Shown here in pieces: positions 1 through 6,293 of a stretch of 10,161 nt of DNA. A program made the translations under genes and the position numbers. The first letter of the stretch is position 1; every line of letters starts with the position of its first letter. The stretch covers positions 1-10,161 of the forward strand of contig NZ_JBAGBW010000038.1 of assembly GCF_039822205.1 (NCBI RefSeq). The letters run 5' to 3'. This DNA comes from Thermodesulfobium sp. 4217-1 (GTDB lineage Bacteria > Thermodesulfobiota > Thermodesulfobiia > Thermodesulfobiales > Thermodesulfobiaceae). The notes under the pieces are model-generated. The model saw only the letters and a program-made list of their open reading frames with translations, had not been told where the DNA came from and did not search any database.

Positions 1-102
1 CTTTTTGAACAAAATGACAAATATTACTATAAAAGATGGCTTTTGGATAACGTTTGGGTTTTTAGGGGTACGGTATTTTAGCTAAATTCAGGAGGTTTTT
101 GA

Positions 103-564
103 CGAAGATGGGTTAAGTTAAAAAATGGCTTTGTTTACCTTTGTGCAATAATAGATTGGAACACAAGAACAATACTCTCGCACAAGTTATCCAACTCAAT
201 AGATACAAAACTTGTTGTTGACACTTTAAACGATGCAATATCTGTTTATGGTAAACCAGGTGTCTTTAATGTTGATCAAGGTTCTCAATATACATCAGAT
301 GAGTTTATATCCATACTTCTTAAAACAGGTGTAGAAATATCTATGGATTCAAAAGGTAGGGCTTACGATAACATAATAATCGAAAGGTTTTGGAGAAGTC
401 TAAAATATGAAAATATTTATTTAATAAATTATTCAACCATAAGGGAGGCTAAAGATGGTATAAGAGAATACATTTACTTTTATAACTACAGAAGACCACA
501 TGCAAGTTTAGGTTATAAAACACCTATGAGCGTTTATATGGCTGGTTTGGAGGAGGCAGCCTAA
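103..564 (+). pseudogene. IS3-family transposase (OrfB) 3' fragment
   Basis: An open frame runs without stops from 103 to the TAA at 562-564, about 153 residues. It reads as the C-terminal part of an IS3-family OrfB (rve integrase core). Visible motifs are LKNGFVYLCAIIDW near the start, NVDQGSQYTS with the second catalytic Asp (codon 274-276), IIERFWRSLKYE with the catalytic Glu (codon 382-384), and the usual ending YNYRRPHASLGYKTP. Asp and Glu are separated by 35 residues, as in DD(35)E enzymes. The first catalytic Asp, normally in a TDITY motif just before LKNGF, is absent. The frame is closed by stops at 79-81 and 100-102, and no OrfA is seen. The element is therefore 5'-truncated and cannot encode active transposase. 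Confidence 0.9.
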
Positions 565-589
565 ATGAGGAATAAGGAAAATAAAAAAA

Positions 590-610
590 TTGACTTGACA
601 AAGGGGTACA
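590..610 (+). mobile_element. Probable right terminal end of the IS3-family element
   Basis: The bases just after the transposase stop end in GACAAAGGGGTACA. Read from outside this is TGTACCCCTTTGTC, a typical IS3-family tip with TG...CA ends. No matching left end is in the window, so the boundary at 610 is inferred. Confidence 0.55.
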
Positions 611-826
611 GGTTAAACCTGCAACAAATTTATTATCTAAAAAATTACGCATTTTTTACATAAATACTAAGTCCTAAAAAGCCTTAAATATCAAGGTTTA
701 CAAGGATTTTTGTTCTGTCCAAGTGTCAAAGATTAGATTATATTACAAAACTCTGGCAATGCCTCAAAAATCTTTTAATTTAAAAATTATCAATCAAACC
801 AAGCCATTAATTTTCAATTTTCAACC

Positions 827-886
827 TTGACAAATTATCTATTGACAAATTATCATGTATGATTTATTATTTTGACAATTAATCAT
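827..886 (+). repeat. 15-bp periodic TTGACAAATTATC direct repeats
   Basis: TTGACAAATTATCTA (827-841) and TTGACAAATTATCAT (842-856) are adjacent and differ only in the last two bases. After one diverged 15-bp unit (857-871), TTGACAATTAATCAT follows at 872-886, in the same 15-bp register. The repeats sit 77-136 bp before the next start codon and each begins with a consensus -35 hexamer, so they probably act in transcription of that gene. Confidence 0.75.
842..870 (+). promoter_or_regulatory. Probable sigma-70-type promoter for the secreted repeat protein
   Basis: TTGACA (842-847), a 17-bp spacer and TATTAT (865-870) make a near-consensus promoter. The upstream repeat gives a second possibility: TTGACA (827-832), 18 bp, TATCAT (851-856). 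The two overlapping promoters would start transcription about 80-100 bp before the ATG at 963. Confidence 0.6.
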
Positions 887-962
887 AAAGAGGTGATGCA
901 ATTTGCTTGTGCTTATTTAGATTTTGGCTTTACAAAAACAAATAATATAAGGGAGGATTACA

Positions 963-1874
963 ATGAACAAACTTTTAAGCGGTTTAATGATTGGCTCAAG
1001 CTTACTAATTCTTGCAACAGCAGCTAACGCAATGGACATCAAAGGCAAGATTGTAGACAGTGAGACGGCAGCGACACTGGCAGGCGCTACTGTGGACCTG
1101 AAAGACAGCTCTGGAAATGTTCTTCAGGAGGTAACCGCTGACAGCGCTGGTAGGTTTCTTTTTACAGGGGTTAACTCTGGAACTTATACAGTCGAGGTTA
1201 AAGAGACAGGATACGTTGGAATCGACAAAGCCGTATCTATCACTACCAAAAACAAAAACGTATCTATAAAGGCTATACCTTCCGTAGGAGGCACTGCAGC
1301 AGTTACAGGCAAAGTAGCTGATGGCTCTGGCAATGGAATAGGCGGCTTGGTAGTTCAGCTGATGAAAGAGGATCCACGCTTTGGCAGCTCGACAATGTCA
1401 AAATATGTAGTAGATCAGGCCACTACTGCGACAGACGGCACTTATGCGCTAAAGGCTATCAAGCCTGCTGACACATCTACGTATAACTACTATGTCAGAG
1501 TAAACGGCCACGGTATAAAGAATACATCTGCCACAGGACAGTTTAGCGTAACCAAAGACACTACAAATGTAGCAAATGAGAATGTGACTGTAGACGTACT
1601 GCCTACAACTACAGCCACTATCACGGGACAGGTTCTGGACGCAGTGGGCAATCCAGTGGCCAATGCAAAGGTTAGTGCACCGCTTAGAGAGACAGGATAT
1701 CCTGAAACCGTTACAAATGCAAACGGCGAGTTTAGCATAGTAGTGCCTGCAAACGGGATATTACAGGTACCTATCAGAGTGAGTAAATCAGGATACCAGT
1801 CAATAAGGGAGACGATAGTACCTAATGCAAATACGACATTCGCTCTTCAAACAATAAACCTAATCTCTAAATAG
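963..1874 (+). CDS. Secreted protein with three carboxypeptidase-regulatory/Cna-B-like repeats
   Basis: The 303-residue product begins with a signal peptide: a Lys at residue 3, a hydrophobic core of about residues 7-18, and probable cleavage after ANA (residue 23). The rest is three beta-sandwich repeats of the carboxypeptidase regulatory-like (CarboxypepD_reg/Cna-B-like) type. They start near residue 26 (IKGKIVDSETAATLAGATV), 114 (VTGKVADGSGNGIGGLVV) and 219 (ITGQVLDAVGNPVANAKV). Repeats 1 and 3 also show the G-x-F or G-x-Y turn followed by GxY-like strands. The ATG is preceded by GGGAGG at good spacing. No enzyme motif, sortase signal or anchor is visible, so a structural or surface role is likely. 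Base composition is clearly more G+C-rich than in the genes on either side, which may reflect high expression or separate origin. It could be a substrate of the downstream cluster, but that is inference from position only. Confidence 0.85.
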   Translation: MNKLLSGLMIGSSLLILATAANAMDIKGKIVDSETAATLAGATVDLKDSSGNVLQEVTADSAGRFLFTGVNSGTYTVEVKETGYVGIDKAVSITTKNKNVSIKAIPSVGGTAAVTGKVADGSGNGIGGLVVQLMKEDPRFGSSTMSKYVVDQATTATDGTYALKAIKPADTSTYNYYVRVNGHGIKNTSATGQFSVTKDTTNVANENVTVDVLPTTTATITGQVLDAVGNPVANAKVSAPLRETGYPETVTNANGEFSIVVPANGILQVPIRVSKSGYQSIRETIVPNANTTFALQTINLISK

Positions 1875-1883
1875 GGAGAAAAG

Positions 1884-1915
1884 CACAAGCCACTACTGCG
1901 CAGTAGTGGCTTGTG
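1884..1915. repeat. Perfect 32-bp palindrome after the secreted-protein gene
   Basis: CACAAGCCACTACTGC is followed with no spacer by its exact reverse complement. In RNA it would form a very stable hairpin, 9 bases after the stop codon. No T-run follows (the next bases are ACAATTAAG), so it is not a standard intrinsic terminator. It may be a processing or mRNA-stabilising hairpin, an attenuator between the upstream gene and the cluster, or a binding site for a dimeric protein. Confidence 0.85.
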
Positions 1916-1939
1916 ACAATTAAGAAGGGAGATAATATT

Positions 1940-2644
1940 TTGGGCACATTTTATTTCATTATAGACAACTCTGGCTTAGGAGAGAGATATCTAAAGTCCA
2001 TTATGAAAAACAGGTTCGGGGTATATATTGACAATCCTACCCCGCCAAGCACTTGTATAAAGCAGGTATTGAAAAATTTAAACGTTGAGACAAAGGGTTT
2101 AAACATATACGATTTTGCAGAAGAGCTAAAAAGTCTAAATCAGCCATTTTACATAAATCACGCAGAAAAGCTGACAGATAGCTTCGCGATATTCGTTCAA
2201 GCAATGCTTGAAAAAAATGATGTTTTTATCTGCTGTACGAGTCTGCCTACCGGGAAGATAATACCAAATTTTTTTAAGCACGGGAAAGAGATAAAGCTTT
2301 CCTACCAGAAAGAGAAGATTTTAAAATATATTGCGAAAAAGTATAAGATTTTACCCGATGAGGCAAACCACGTTTATACGCTTGCCTGCGGGAACCTAAA
2401 TGGCGCTGAAGAGTTAGCAAGGAGATTGTCTGATGGCGAGCCGCTGCACTCTTTAAGATACGACGGCGCAAACTATGTGTCCATAATTCCTATACTTCTT
2501 GGCTTTGGATTTATCTTCATAATGCTTAGATTTATAGCGCTTGGATTAAACGACGAGGATACCTATATCTTTGCTGGATCAATGGGCGCTATATTCTTCT
2601 TGTTTAGGTTTATCTACTATCAATATTTCAGGAAAATTATCTGA
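1940..2644 (+). CDS. AAA+-like pseudo-ATPase with C-terminal membrane anchor
   Basis: A TTG start at 1940 is chosen because AAGAAGGGAG ends 8 bases before it. The only longer option is a GTG at 1913 that lies inside the palindrome with no ribosome-binding site. The 234-residue product follows the order of an ExeA/ORC-type AAA+ domain. A strand and loop at residues 5-16 (FIIDNSGLGER) sit where a P-loop GxxGxGKT belongs. FYINHAEKL (70-78) sits where hhhhDEahxL belongs, VFICCTS (95-101) resembles sensor 1, and ACGNLNGAEELARRL (149-163) resembles the lid helix. The Walker A Lys-Thr and the Walker B Asp-Glu are all absent, so ATP hydrolysis is unlikely. Two hydrophobic segments (about 181-202 and 209-226) would anchor it in the inner membrane. 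No closer family is recognised. The AAA+ assignment is an inference from motif order. Confidence 0.65.
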   Translation: MGTFYFIIDNSGLGERYLKSIMKNRFGVYIDNPTPPSTCIKQVLKNLNVETKGLNIYDFAEELKSLNQPFYINHAEKLTDSFAIFVQAMLEKNDVFICCTSLPTGKIIPNFFKHGKEIKLSYQKEKILKYIAKKYKILPDEANHVYTLACGNLNGAEELARRLSDGEPLHSLRYDGANYVSIIPILLGFGFIFIMLRFIALGLNDEDTYIFAGSMGAIFFLFRFIYYQYFRKII

Positions 2645-2693
2645 CAATATGTGGATAACCTGTGGATAAGTTGTTGACAATATGTGGATTACT
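2639..2693. repeat. Five-unit 11-bp array containing two perfect DnaA boxes
   Basis: Five consecutive 11-bp units are visible: ATCTGACAATA, TGTGGATAACC, TGTGGATAAGT, TGTTGACAATA, TGTGGATTACT. Units 2 and 3 contain exact DnaA boxes in reverse orientation (TGTGGATAA at 2650-2658 and 2661-2669). Unit 5 has a one-mismatch box (2683-2691) and unit 4 a two-mismatch box. The array begins at the stop codon of the upstream gene and runs into the first codons of the next one. No replication initiator gene or other box cluster is in the window. Confidence 0.8.
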
Positions 2694-3755
2694 TTGCTAA
2701 TTTTTATATTTTTGTCTCTAAATAATATAGCTTATGCTGATATAACAAGCTTAGATATTACTAACAATAAAGCCAATATTAGCGCTGAAGATGATTTTAT
2801 GTCATATACAGTTGGAGATTGCTATATTCAGGCTGGACACTATCAAAGATATGCACAGGGCTTATCACTAAAAGAAAAAGAAAAGGGCTTTGAGTATTTC
2901 ACAGGCATGGTATACGAATATCCAGAAGAAGAAAAGAGGACATTATTCACTAAGCCAAAGGCAAAATATCTGACAAGATATTATTATGCAGTTGCGGACA
3001 ATTCAGAAGAGAACGGCATACACTACTACTATATAGATAGCACGGACAAAGAGAGAAAGAAAGAAAATATTATATTTGGAACCAGATATATTGCAGGCGA
3101 ATTAGAGACATCACTTGGAACTGAATTTGACAAGAACACGAAAGCTATCACAGGAAGCAGTATATATAACAAATTTGAGCACAGGAGATTTAAGCTTGAA
3201 AATTATTTCTCAACTGTAAATTCAGAGATTACACAAAAAAAGACATTGTTAATAAGCCAGAGCGTATATTTTAAGACAGTCAAATCTGACATATGCGCTA
3301 ACTTCAATAAAGGCTATCCAACATACCAGCTGTCAAGCTACAAAAAGTTATTTGATTTTAATATTAGGCACACGCTTGTAAAGTCAAACAAAGTGCAGTC
3401 TACATTTAGCTTAGATAGATACTTTGACATTGCAGATTTTAATAACTCTTTTTCACTTGTTTATCAGACCACAGGCAACTGTTCTATATCAGCTACAGTA
3501 GAGAAAGATTTAGAAGCTGATGAAGGCAAAAGTACAACTATTAGCCTTTATACAAATATAACAAGGCAAAATAAACACATAGAGCCTAATATTTATCTTT
3601 CAATCAACGATGAGAAAAAGCTTATAGGCATTTCTTATGAAGAAAAGAGCCTTACTGTGAAGGCAGGGGTCAGAATATTTAAGATTTCTAGTCAATCAGG
3701 ATTTTTAACGGCAAATATACAAAACAATAAATTATTTTTAGGTATAACTATATGA
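2682..3755 (+). CDS. Exported beta-rich protein, probable outer-membrane barrel
   Basis: The 357-residue product has a signal peptide (MWITLLIFIFLSLNNIAYA) with likely cleavage after residue 19. The mature part is rich in alternating hydrophobic/polar strands and Tyr/Phe, with turns every 10-15 residues. This is the pattern of an outer-membrane beta-barrel, and it ends in a strand-like NNKLFLGITI. The terminal residue is Ile, not the usual Phe or Trp, so barrel assignment is tentative. No family is recognised. The ATG at 2682 is the only in-frame start after the TAA at 2667, but it has no clear Shine-Dalgarno, only GGATAAG 12 bases upstream, inside a DnaA-box-like unit. Its end overlaps the next start by ATGA, so it should be co-translated with the TolC-like gene, consistent with a shared envelope role. 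Confidence 0.7.
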   Translation: MWITLLIFIFLSLNNIAYADITSLDITNNKANISAEDDFMSYTVGDCYIQAGHYQRYAQGLSLKEKEKGFEYFTGMVYEYPEEEKRTLFTKPKAKYLTRYYYAVADNSEENGIHYYYIDSTDKERKKENIIFGTRYIAGELETSLGTEFDKNTKAITGSSIYNKFEHRRFKLENYFSTVNSEITQKKTLLISQSVYFKTVKSDICANFNKGYPTYQLSSYKKLFDFNIRHTLVKSNKVQSTFSLDRYFDIADFNNSFSLVYQTTGNCSISATVEKDLEADEGKSTTISLYTNITRQNKHIEPNIYLSINDEKKLIGISYEEKSLTVKAGVRIFKISSQSGFLTANIQNNKLFLGITI

Positions 3756-4357
3756 AGTTAATCTTAGCTATATTGTTTTTATTTTTAGCCTACCATAAAG
3801 CCTGCGCAAATGAGATTGTGACGCTTGAGGACTATATAGCCAAGAACAATCAATACATCACAGCTCAGAACGACTACGATAAGGCCAAGATAAACCTTGA
3901 GATCCAAAAGAAAGAGTTGAAAAAAGCATCAGAGCCAGAGATACGCTATCACTCTGGATATGACCCAGCGAAAGGCTATGTTACATCAGGCTTATCGGTA
4001 TCAGGCAATATAACTGACATATTTTTAAATACCTCTACATACAAAGAAAAAGTGAAGCTTGCACAAATAGAGGTAAAGCAAAGAGAGGCTAATCTGAAAG
4101 ACGTAAGAAAGAAATTGGCCATTGAGTATAGCGCCAAGATAGCAGAAATAAAGAGGCTAAGAAACTTAATTGAAAATCTAAACGCACAACTAAAGCTAAA
4201 AGGGGCACAGGCGAAAATTATACGCGAAAGATATGACGCAGGGCTTATCACAAGAGATGAAGTAGAAAGAGTTAGCACAGAACTACTTGATATAAAAAGC
4301 AGGCTTGGAGAGACAGTTGATGAGTTGAAAATAAAAGAAATGGAGATGATTTTATGA
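3752..4357 (+). CDS. Half-length TolC-family outer-membrane efflux protein
   Basis: The 201-residue product has a signal peptide cleaved probably after ACA (residue 19). It then shows one complete TolC/OEP repeat: VTLEDYIAKNNQYITAQNDY, the usual opening helix; RYHSGYDPAKGYVTSGLSVS (about 65-84), a beta-hairpin-like stretch for the barrel; a long charged helix (about 100-155); and ERYDAGLITRDEVERVSTEL (about 158-177), the conserved second-helix motif. TolC proteins normally carry two such repeats in 400-500 residues and work as trimers. Here the second repeat is absent and the gene ends cleanly at a coupled start, so a truncation accident is not evident. A six-subunit ring is one way to rebuild the 12-stranded barrel. 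It starts by ATGA overlap with the upstream gene and ends by ATGA overlap with the adaptor gene. Confidence 0.75.
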   Translation: MKLILAILFLFLAYHKACANEIVTLEDYIAKNNQYITAQNDYDKAKINLEIQKKELKKASEPEIRYHSGYDPAKGYVTSGLSVSGNITDIFLNTSTYKEKVKLAQIEVKQREANLKDVRKKLAIEYSAKIAEIKRLRNLIENLNAQLKLKGAQAKIIRERYDAGLITRDEVERVSTELLDIKSRLGETVDELKIKEMEMIL

Positions 4358-6003
4358 GCGTCTACTCTCATATAGCTTTTTCGCTATTATTTATCCAGCT
4401 GGTCAGGATACTATTGCCATACGACATAAGGATAGACGTATTTTTTTATTTTTTGGCAGTATTTGGCAGCTTGGCAGGCTCAGCTCCTGAGATACTTTTC
4501 AAAATCAGAAAATCCTCAACCTTTAATATATTTAATAGGCTTACTTTTAGCCGAAACGAAGTAATAGACTTTGCAAACTCAATATTGTGTTATCTGATTT
4601 ACTCGGTAGCAATAAACGCAGTCTTTTATGTATTTAAATTTAACGCTATATACCTACTCAGTTTAGAGCAAGGATATATTTCTCATTTGATGTTGGAGAG
4701 CTTTTCTGTCAAAGGGGTGAGATTGTTTTATCCAGCATTTATAAGATTTTCACTTATCACGAAAAAAGATGCGGTATTTAGAGGATTTATCAGGGGGAGC
4801 AAGTCTGAGAGAATATTAGCCTGTATATTTTTTATTTTCTTTCTCATCTGCCTGCCGACAGACAGCTACAAAAAAATAATCCACTCTATCATACAGAACC
4901 CTGTAGGCGCACTGTCGGACGTGAAATATGAAGCATCAGAAAAAGAAACAATCGTTTACGTAAAAGGCATACACAACGTTACGCACGAAAAGATTGATAA
5001 AAAATTTAAGGCTATTGGCTGGCTTGGCGCAAACTCAGTAGTGGTAGAAGATCCAGAGACTGGCTATCTTTATAGCGTAGGCAAGGGCTTAACTGATAAC
5101 ATACAGCCGTTTTCAATGGAAGAAAAAACAGGAGAAAATATCTTGATATCAAATAAGAATATAAGCGTTTACAGGACGAATATAAAGAAGATAATTTCAG
5201 ACATTGAGAGTAGCATAAAAGACCCTGATACAAGGGTATTTATCACAGGCGACATCTACACAGACGACGAAAACTATCATATAGCATCATATCCGACAGA
5301 GTACAACCCTATAAAACTTATCCAGAAGTGTATAAACTTGCAATTTGCAAGGCTGGAGGACTTGGACAGGCTAAAGAATACTCACATAACCAGCGGCAAG
5401 CTTGTAATCAGATATGAGAAAAAGATATATAAGAATGCAGCGCATAGCGCAGAGCTTCAATACAATCCAGGGGTAAAAAGCTATGCTGAGAAAAATATTT
5501 CAGACGATCTTAATAAAATCAAAATCAGCTTCAATGCAATGGACATTTCAGATATAAAGGTCAAAGTTGGCCAGAAGGTTAGAATTGGCGATGTTTTGGC
5601 CATATCATCGAAAGAGCAGGACGCTTTAAATTTAGAAAATGAAAAGAATATCATAGATTATGCCAAGCTTGAAGGCTCTATATCAAAGATACAGGCAGGC
5701 TACAAGGAAAAGCTTGAGAGCAAATATAAAGAACTTGAATTAAATAAAAGGCTTTATTCAGAAGGCTTAATCTCTGAACAGGCAGTAAAAAATATAGAGA
5801 GTGATATAGCATTTCTGAAGACAAACGAAGAACTTGAGATTGCAAGCGTTCAGTCTGAACAGGCTAAATTAAGCGCGCAGATTGAAAATAACAATAAGCA
5901 CATATCAAGGCTTGAGATAAAATCTCCAGTAGACGGAGAAGTGTCAAATGTCAGTATAAATTACAATGCAGGAGTGATAAGTGGGAGTTTGAGTATTGAA
6001 TAA
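4354..6003 (+). CDS. YdjM-like membrane domain fused to an HlyD-like periplasmic adaptor
   Basis: The 549-residue fusion has three parts. Residues 1-170 hold several membrane helices and match the YdjM/PF04307 layout: SHIAFS at the start, GSLAGSAPEILFKI where GsxxPDiDHP is usual, and GYISHLMLESFSVKGVRLFY (107-126), closely resembling the family's GxxxHLxxDsfTxxG motif. The HRGxTHS motif is not present (FSRNEVIDFANS instead), so hydrolase activity is doubtful. Residues 190-355 form an unassigned soluble domain. Residues about 390-549 are a membrane-fusion-protein hairpin: a half lipoyl domain (ISDIKVKVGQKVRIGDVLA), a coiled coil including LNKRLYSEGLISEQAVKN, and the second half lipoyl motif LEIKSPVDGEVSNV. 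The protein stops just after that, without the beta-barrel domain. The start follows GGAG by 8 bases and overlaps the previous stop. It is probably the inner-membrane and periplasmic bridge to the TolC-like protein. Confidence 0.75.
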   Translation: MSVYSHIAFSLLFIQLVRILLPYDIRIDVFFYFLAVFGSLAGSAPEILFKIRKSSTFNIFNRLTFSRNEVIDFANSILCYLIYSVAINAVFYVFKFNAIYLLSLEQGYISHLMLESFSVKGVRLFYPAFIRFSLITKKDAVFRGFIRGSKSERILACIFFIFFLICLPTDSYKKIIHSIIQNPVGALSDVKYEASEKETIVYVKGIHNVTHEKIDKKFKAIGWLGANSVVVEDPETGYLYSVGKGLTDNIQPFSMEEKTGENILISNKNISVYRTNIKKIISDIESSIKDPDTRVFITGDIYTDDENYHIASYPTEYNPIKLIQKCINLQFARLEDLDRLKNTHITSGKLVIRYEKKIYKNAAHSAELQYNPGVKSYAEKNISDDLNKIKISFNAMDISDIKVKVGQKVRIGDVLAISSKEQDALNLENEKNIIDYAKLEGSISKIQAGYKEKLESKYKELELNKRLYSEGLISEQAVKNIESDIAFLKTNEELEIASVQSEQAKLSAQIENNNKHISRLEIKSPVDGEVSNVSINYNAGVISGSLSIE

Positions 6004-6037
6004 ATTTAAAATTTTTTTTATAAGTTTATTTAAAAAT

Positions 6038-6289
6038 TTACGAATGAGACCCAATATCAATCAATCGTAACTCATCATCTAATAATTGGTATATTAGCAA
6101 TAAATCCGGCTTTAAATGACATTCTTTTAAGTTTGAAAAATTGCCAACTAAAGCATGGTCTTTGAATTTTTTCTCTAAAGGCTGATTTTTTAGTAACTTA
6201 TCTACAACATATACAAATATTTTGTCGCAATCTAAATTAACTCTTTGCAAATAGTGTTTTTTAAAGTTTCTGGTTTTTGAAAGTTTAAT
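6038..6289 (-). pseudogene. yafQ: YafQ-like mRNA interferase toxin with damaged ends
   Basis: The frame reads as a YafQ/RelE-superfamily ribosome-dependent mRNA endonuclease of about 83 residues. Motifs are KTRNFKKHY at the start, LEKKFKDHALVGNF (38-51), KECHLKPDLLLIY (55-67) and GSHS at the end. The His, His, Asp and His used in catalysis by E. coli YafQ are present. Two things are wrong. First, no ATG, GTG or TTG lies at the expected start; the codon 7 bases after GAGGT is ATT (6287-6289), and the first TTG (6250) would delete the first helix. Second, a TAA follows GSHS directly, yet the next codons read I-F-K-stop, as if GSHSxIF had lost one sense codon. This removes the terminal catalytic Phe. 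ATT initiation is possible, but the toxin is probably inactive or weak. Confidence 0.75.
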
Positions 6290-6293
6290 ATCG

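Larger units (their letters stand above)
565..962. other. Gene-free AT-rich stretch between IS remnant and the secreted-protein gene
   Basis: No credible coding region lies here. It holds the IS end (to 610), an imperfect hairpin (aaaaagcctt at 676-685 against aaggattttt at 702-711, one mismatch), the 15-bp periodic TTGACA repeats (827-886), and a strong ribosome-binding site, GGGAGG, shortly before the ATG at 963. The sequence ttctgtccaagtgtcaaa at about 713-730 looks like the tip of some insertion sequence, but no partner end is visible. Confidence 0.6.

Noticed and set aside
1-102. Possible further transposase coding sequence upstream of 103
   Set aside because: All frames are interrupted and no conserved IS3 motif, including the first catalytic Asp, could be placed.
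713-730. Sequence resembling the tip of another insertion sequence
   Set aside because: No inverted partner or transposase is visible, so only the resemblance is noted.
1490-1738. Minus-strand open frame inside the secreted-protein gene
   Set aside because: It is a shadow of the beta-sandwich repeats, with no ribosome-binding site and no recognisable motif.
1913-1939. GTG start 27 bases upstream for the AAA+-like gene
   Set aside because: The GTG lies in the right arm of the perfect palindrome and has no ribosome-binding site, whereas TTG 1940 follows AAGAAGGGAG.
2674-2703. TTGACA inside the 11-bp array as a promoter
   Set aside because: The -10 candidate (TAATTT, 18 bp away) is poor and transcription would begin after the start codon of the outer-membrane gene.
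3976-4371. 131-codon minus-strand open frame across the TolC-like gene
   Set aside because: Ser/Phe-rich translation typical of the antisense of a coiled-coil gene; the plus strand is clearly coding.
6001-6040. AT-only dyad between the convergent cluster and toxin genes as a bidirectional terminator
   Set aside because: Arms TAAATTT/AAATTTA are short and contain no G or C pairs, so the hairpin would be weak and could arise by chance in such AT-rich DNA.
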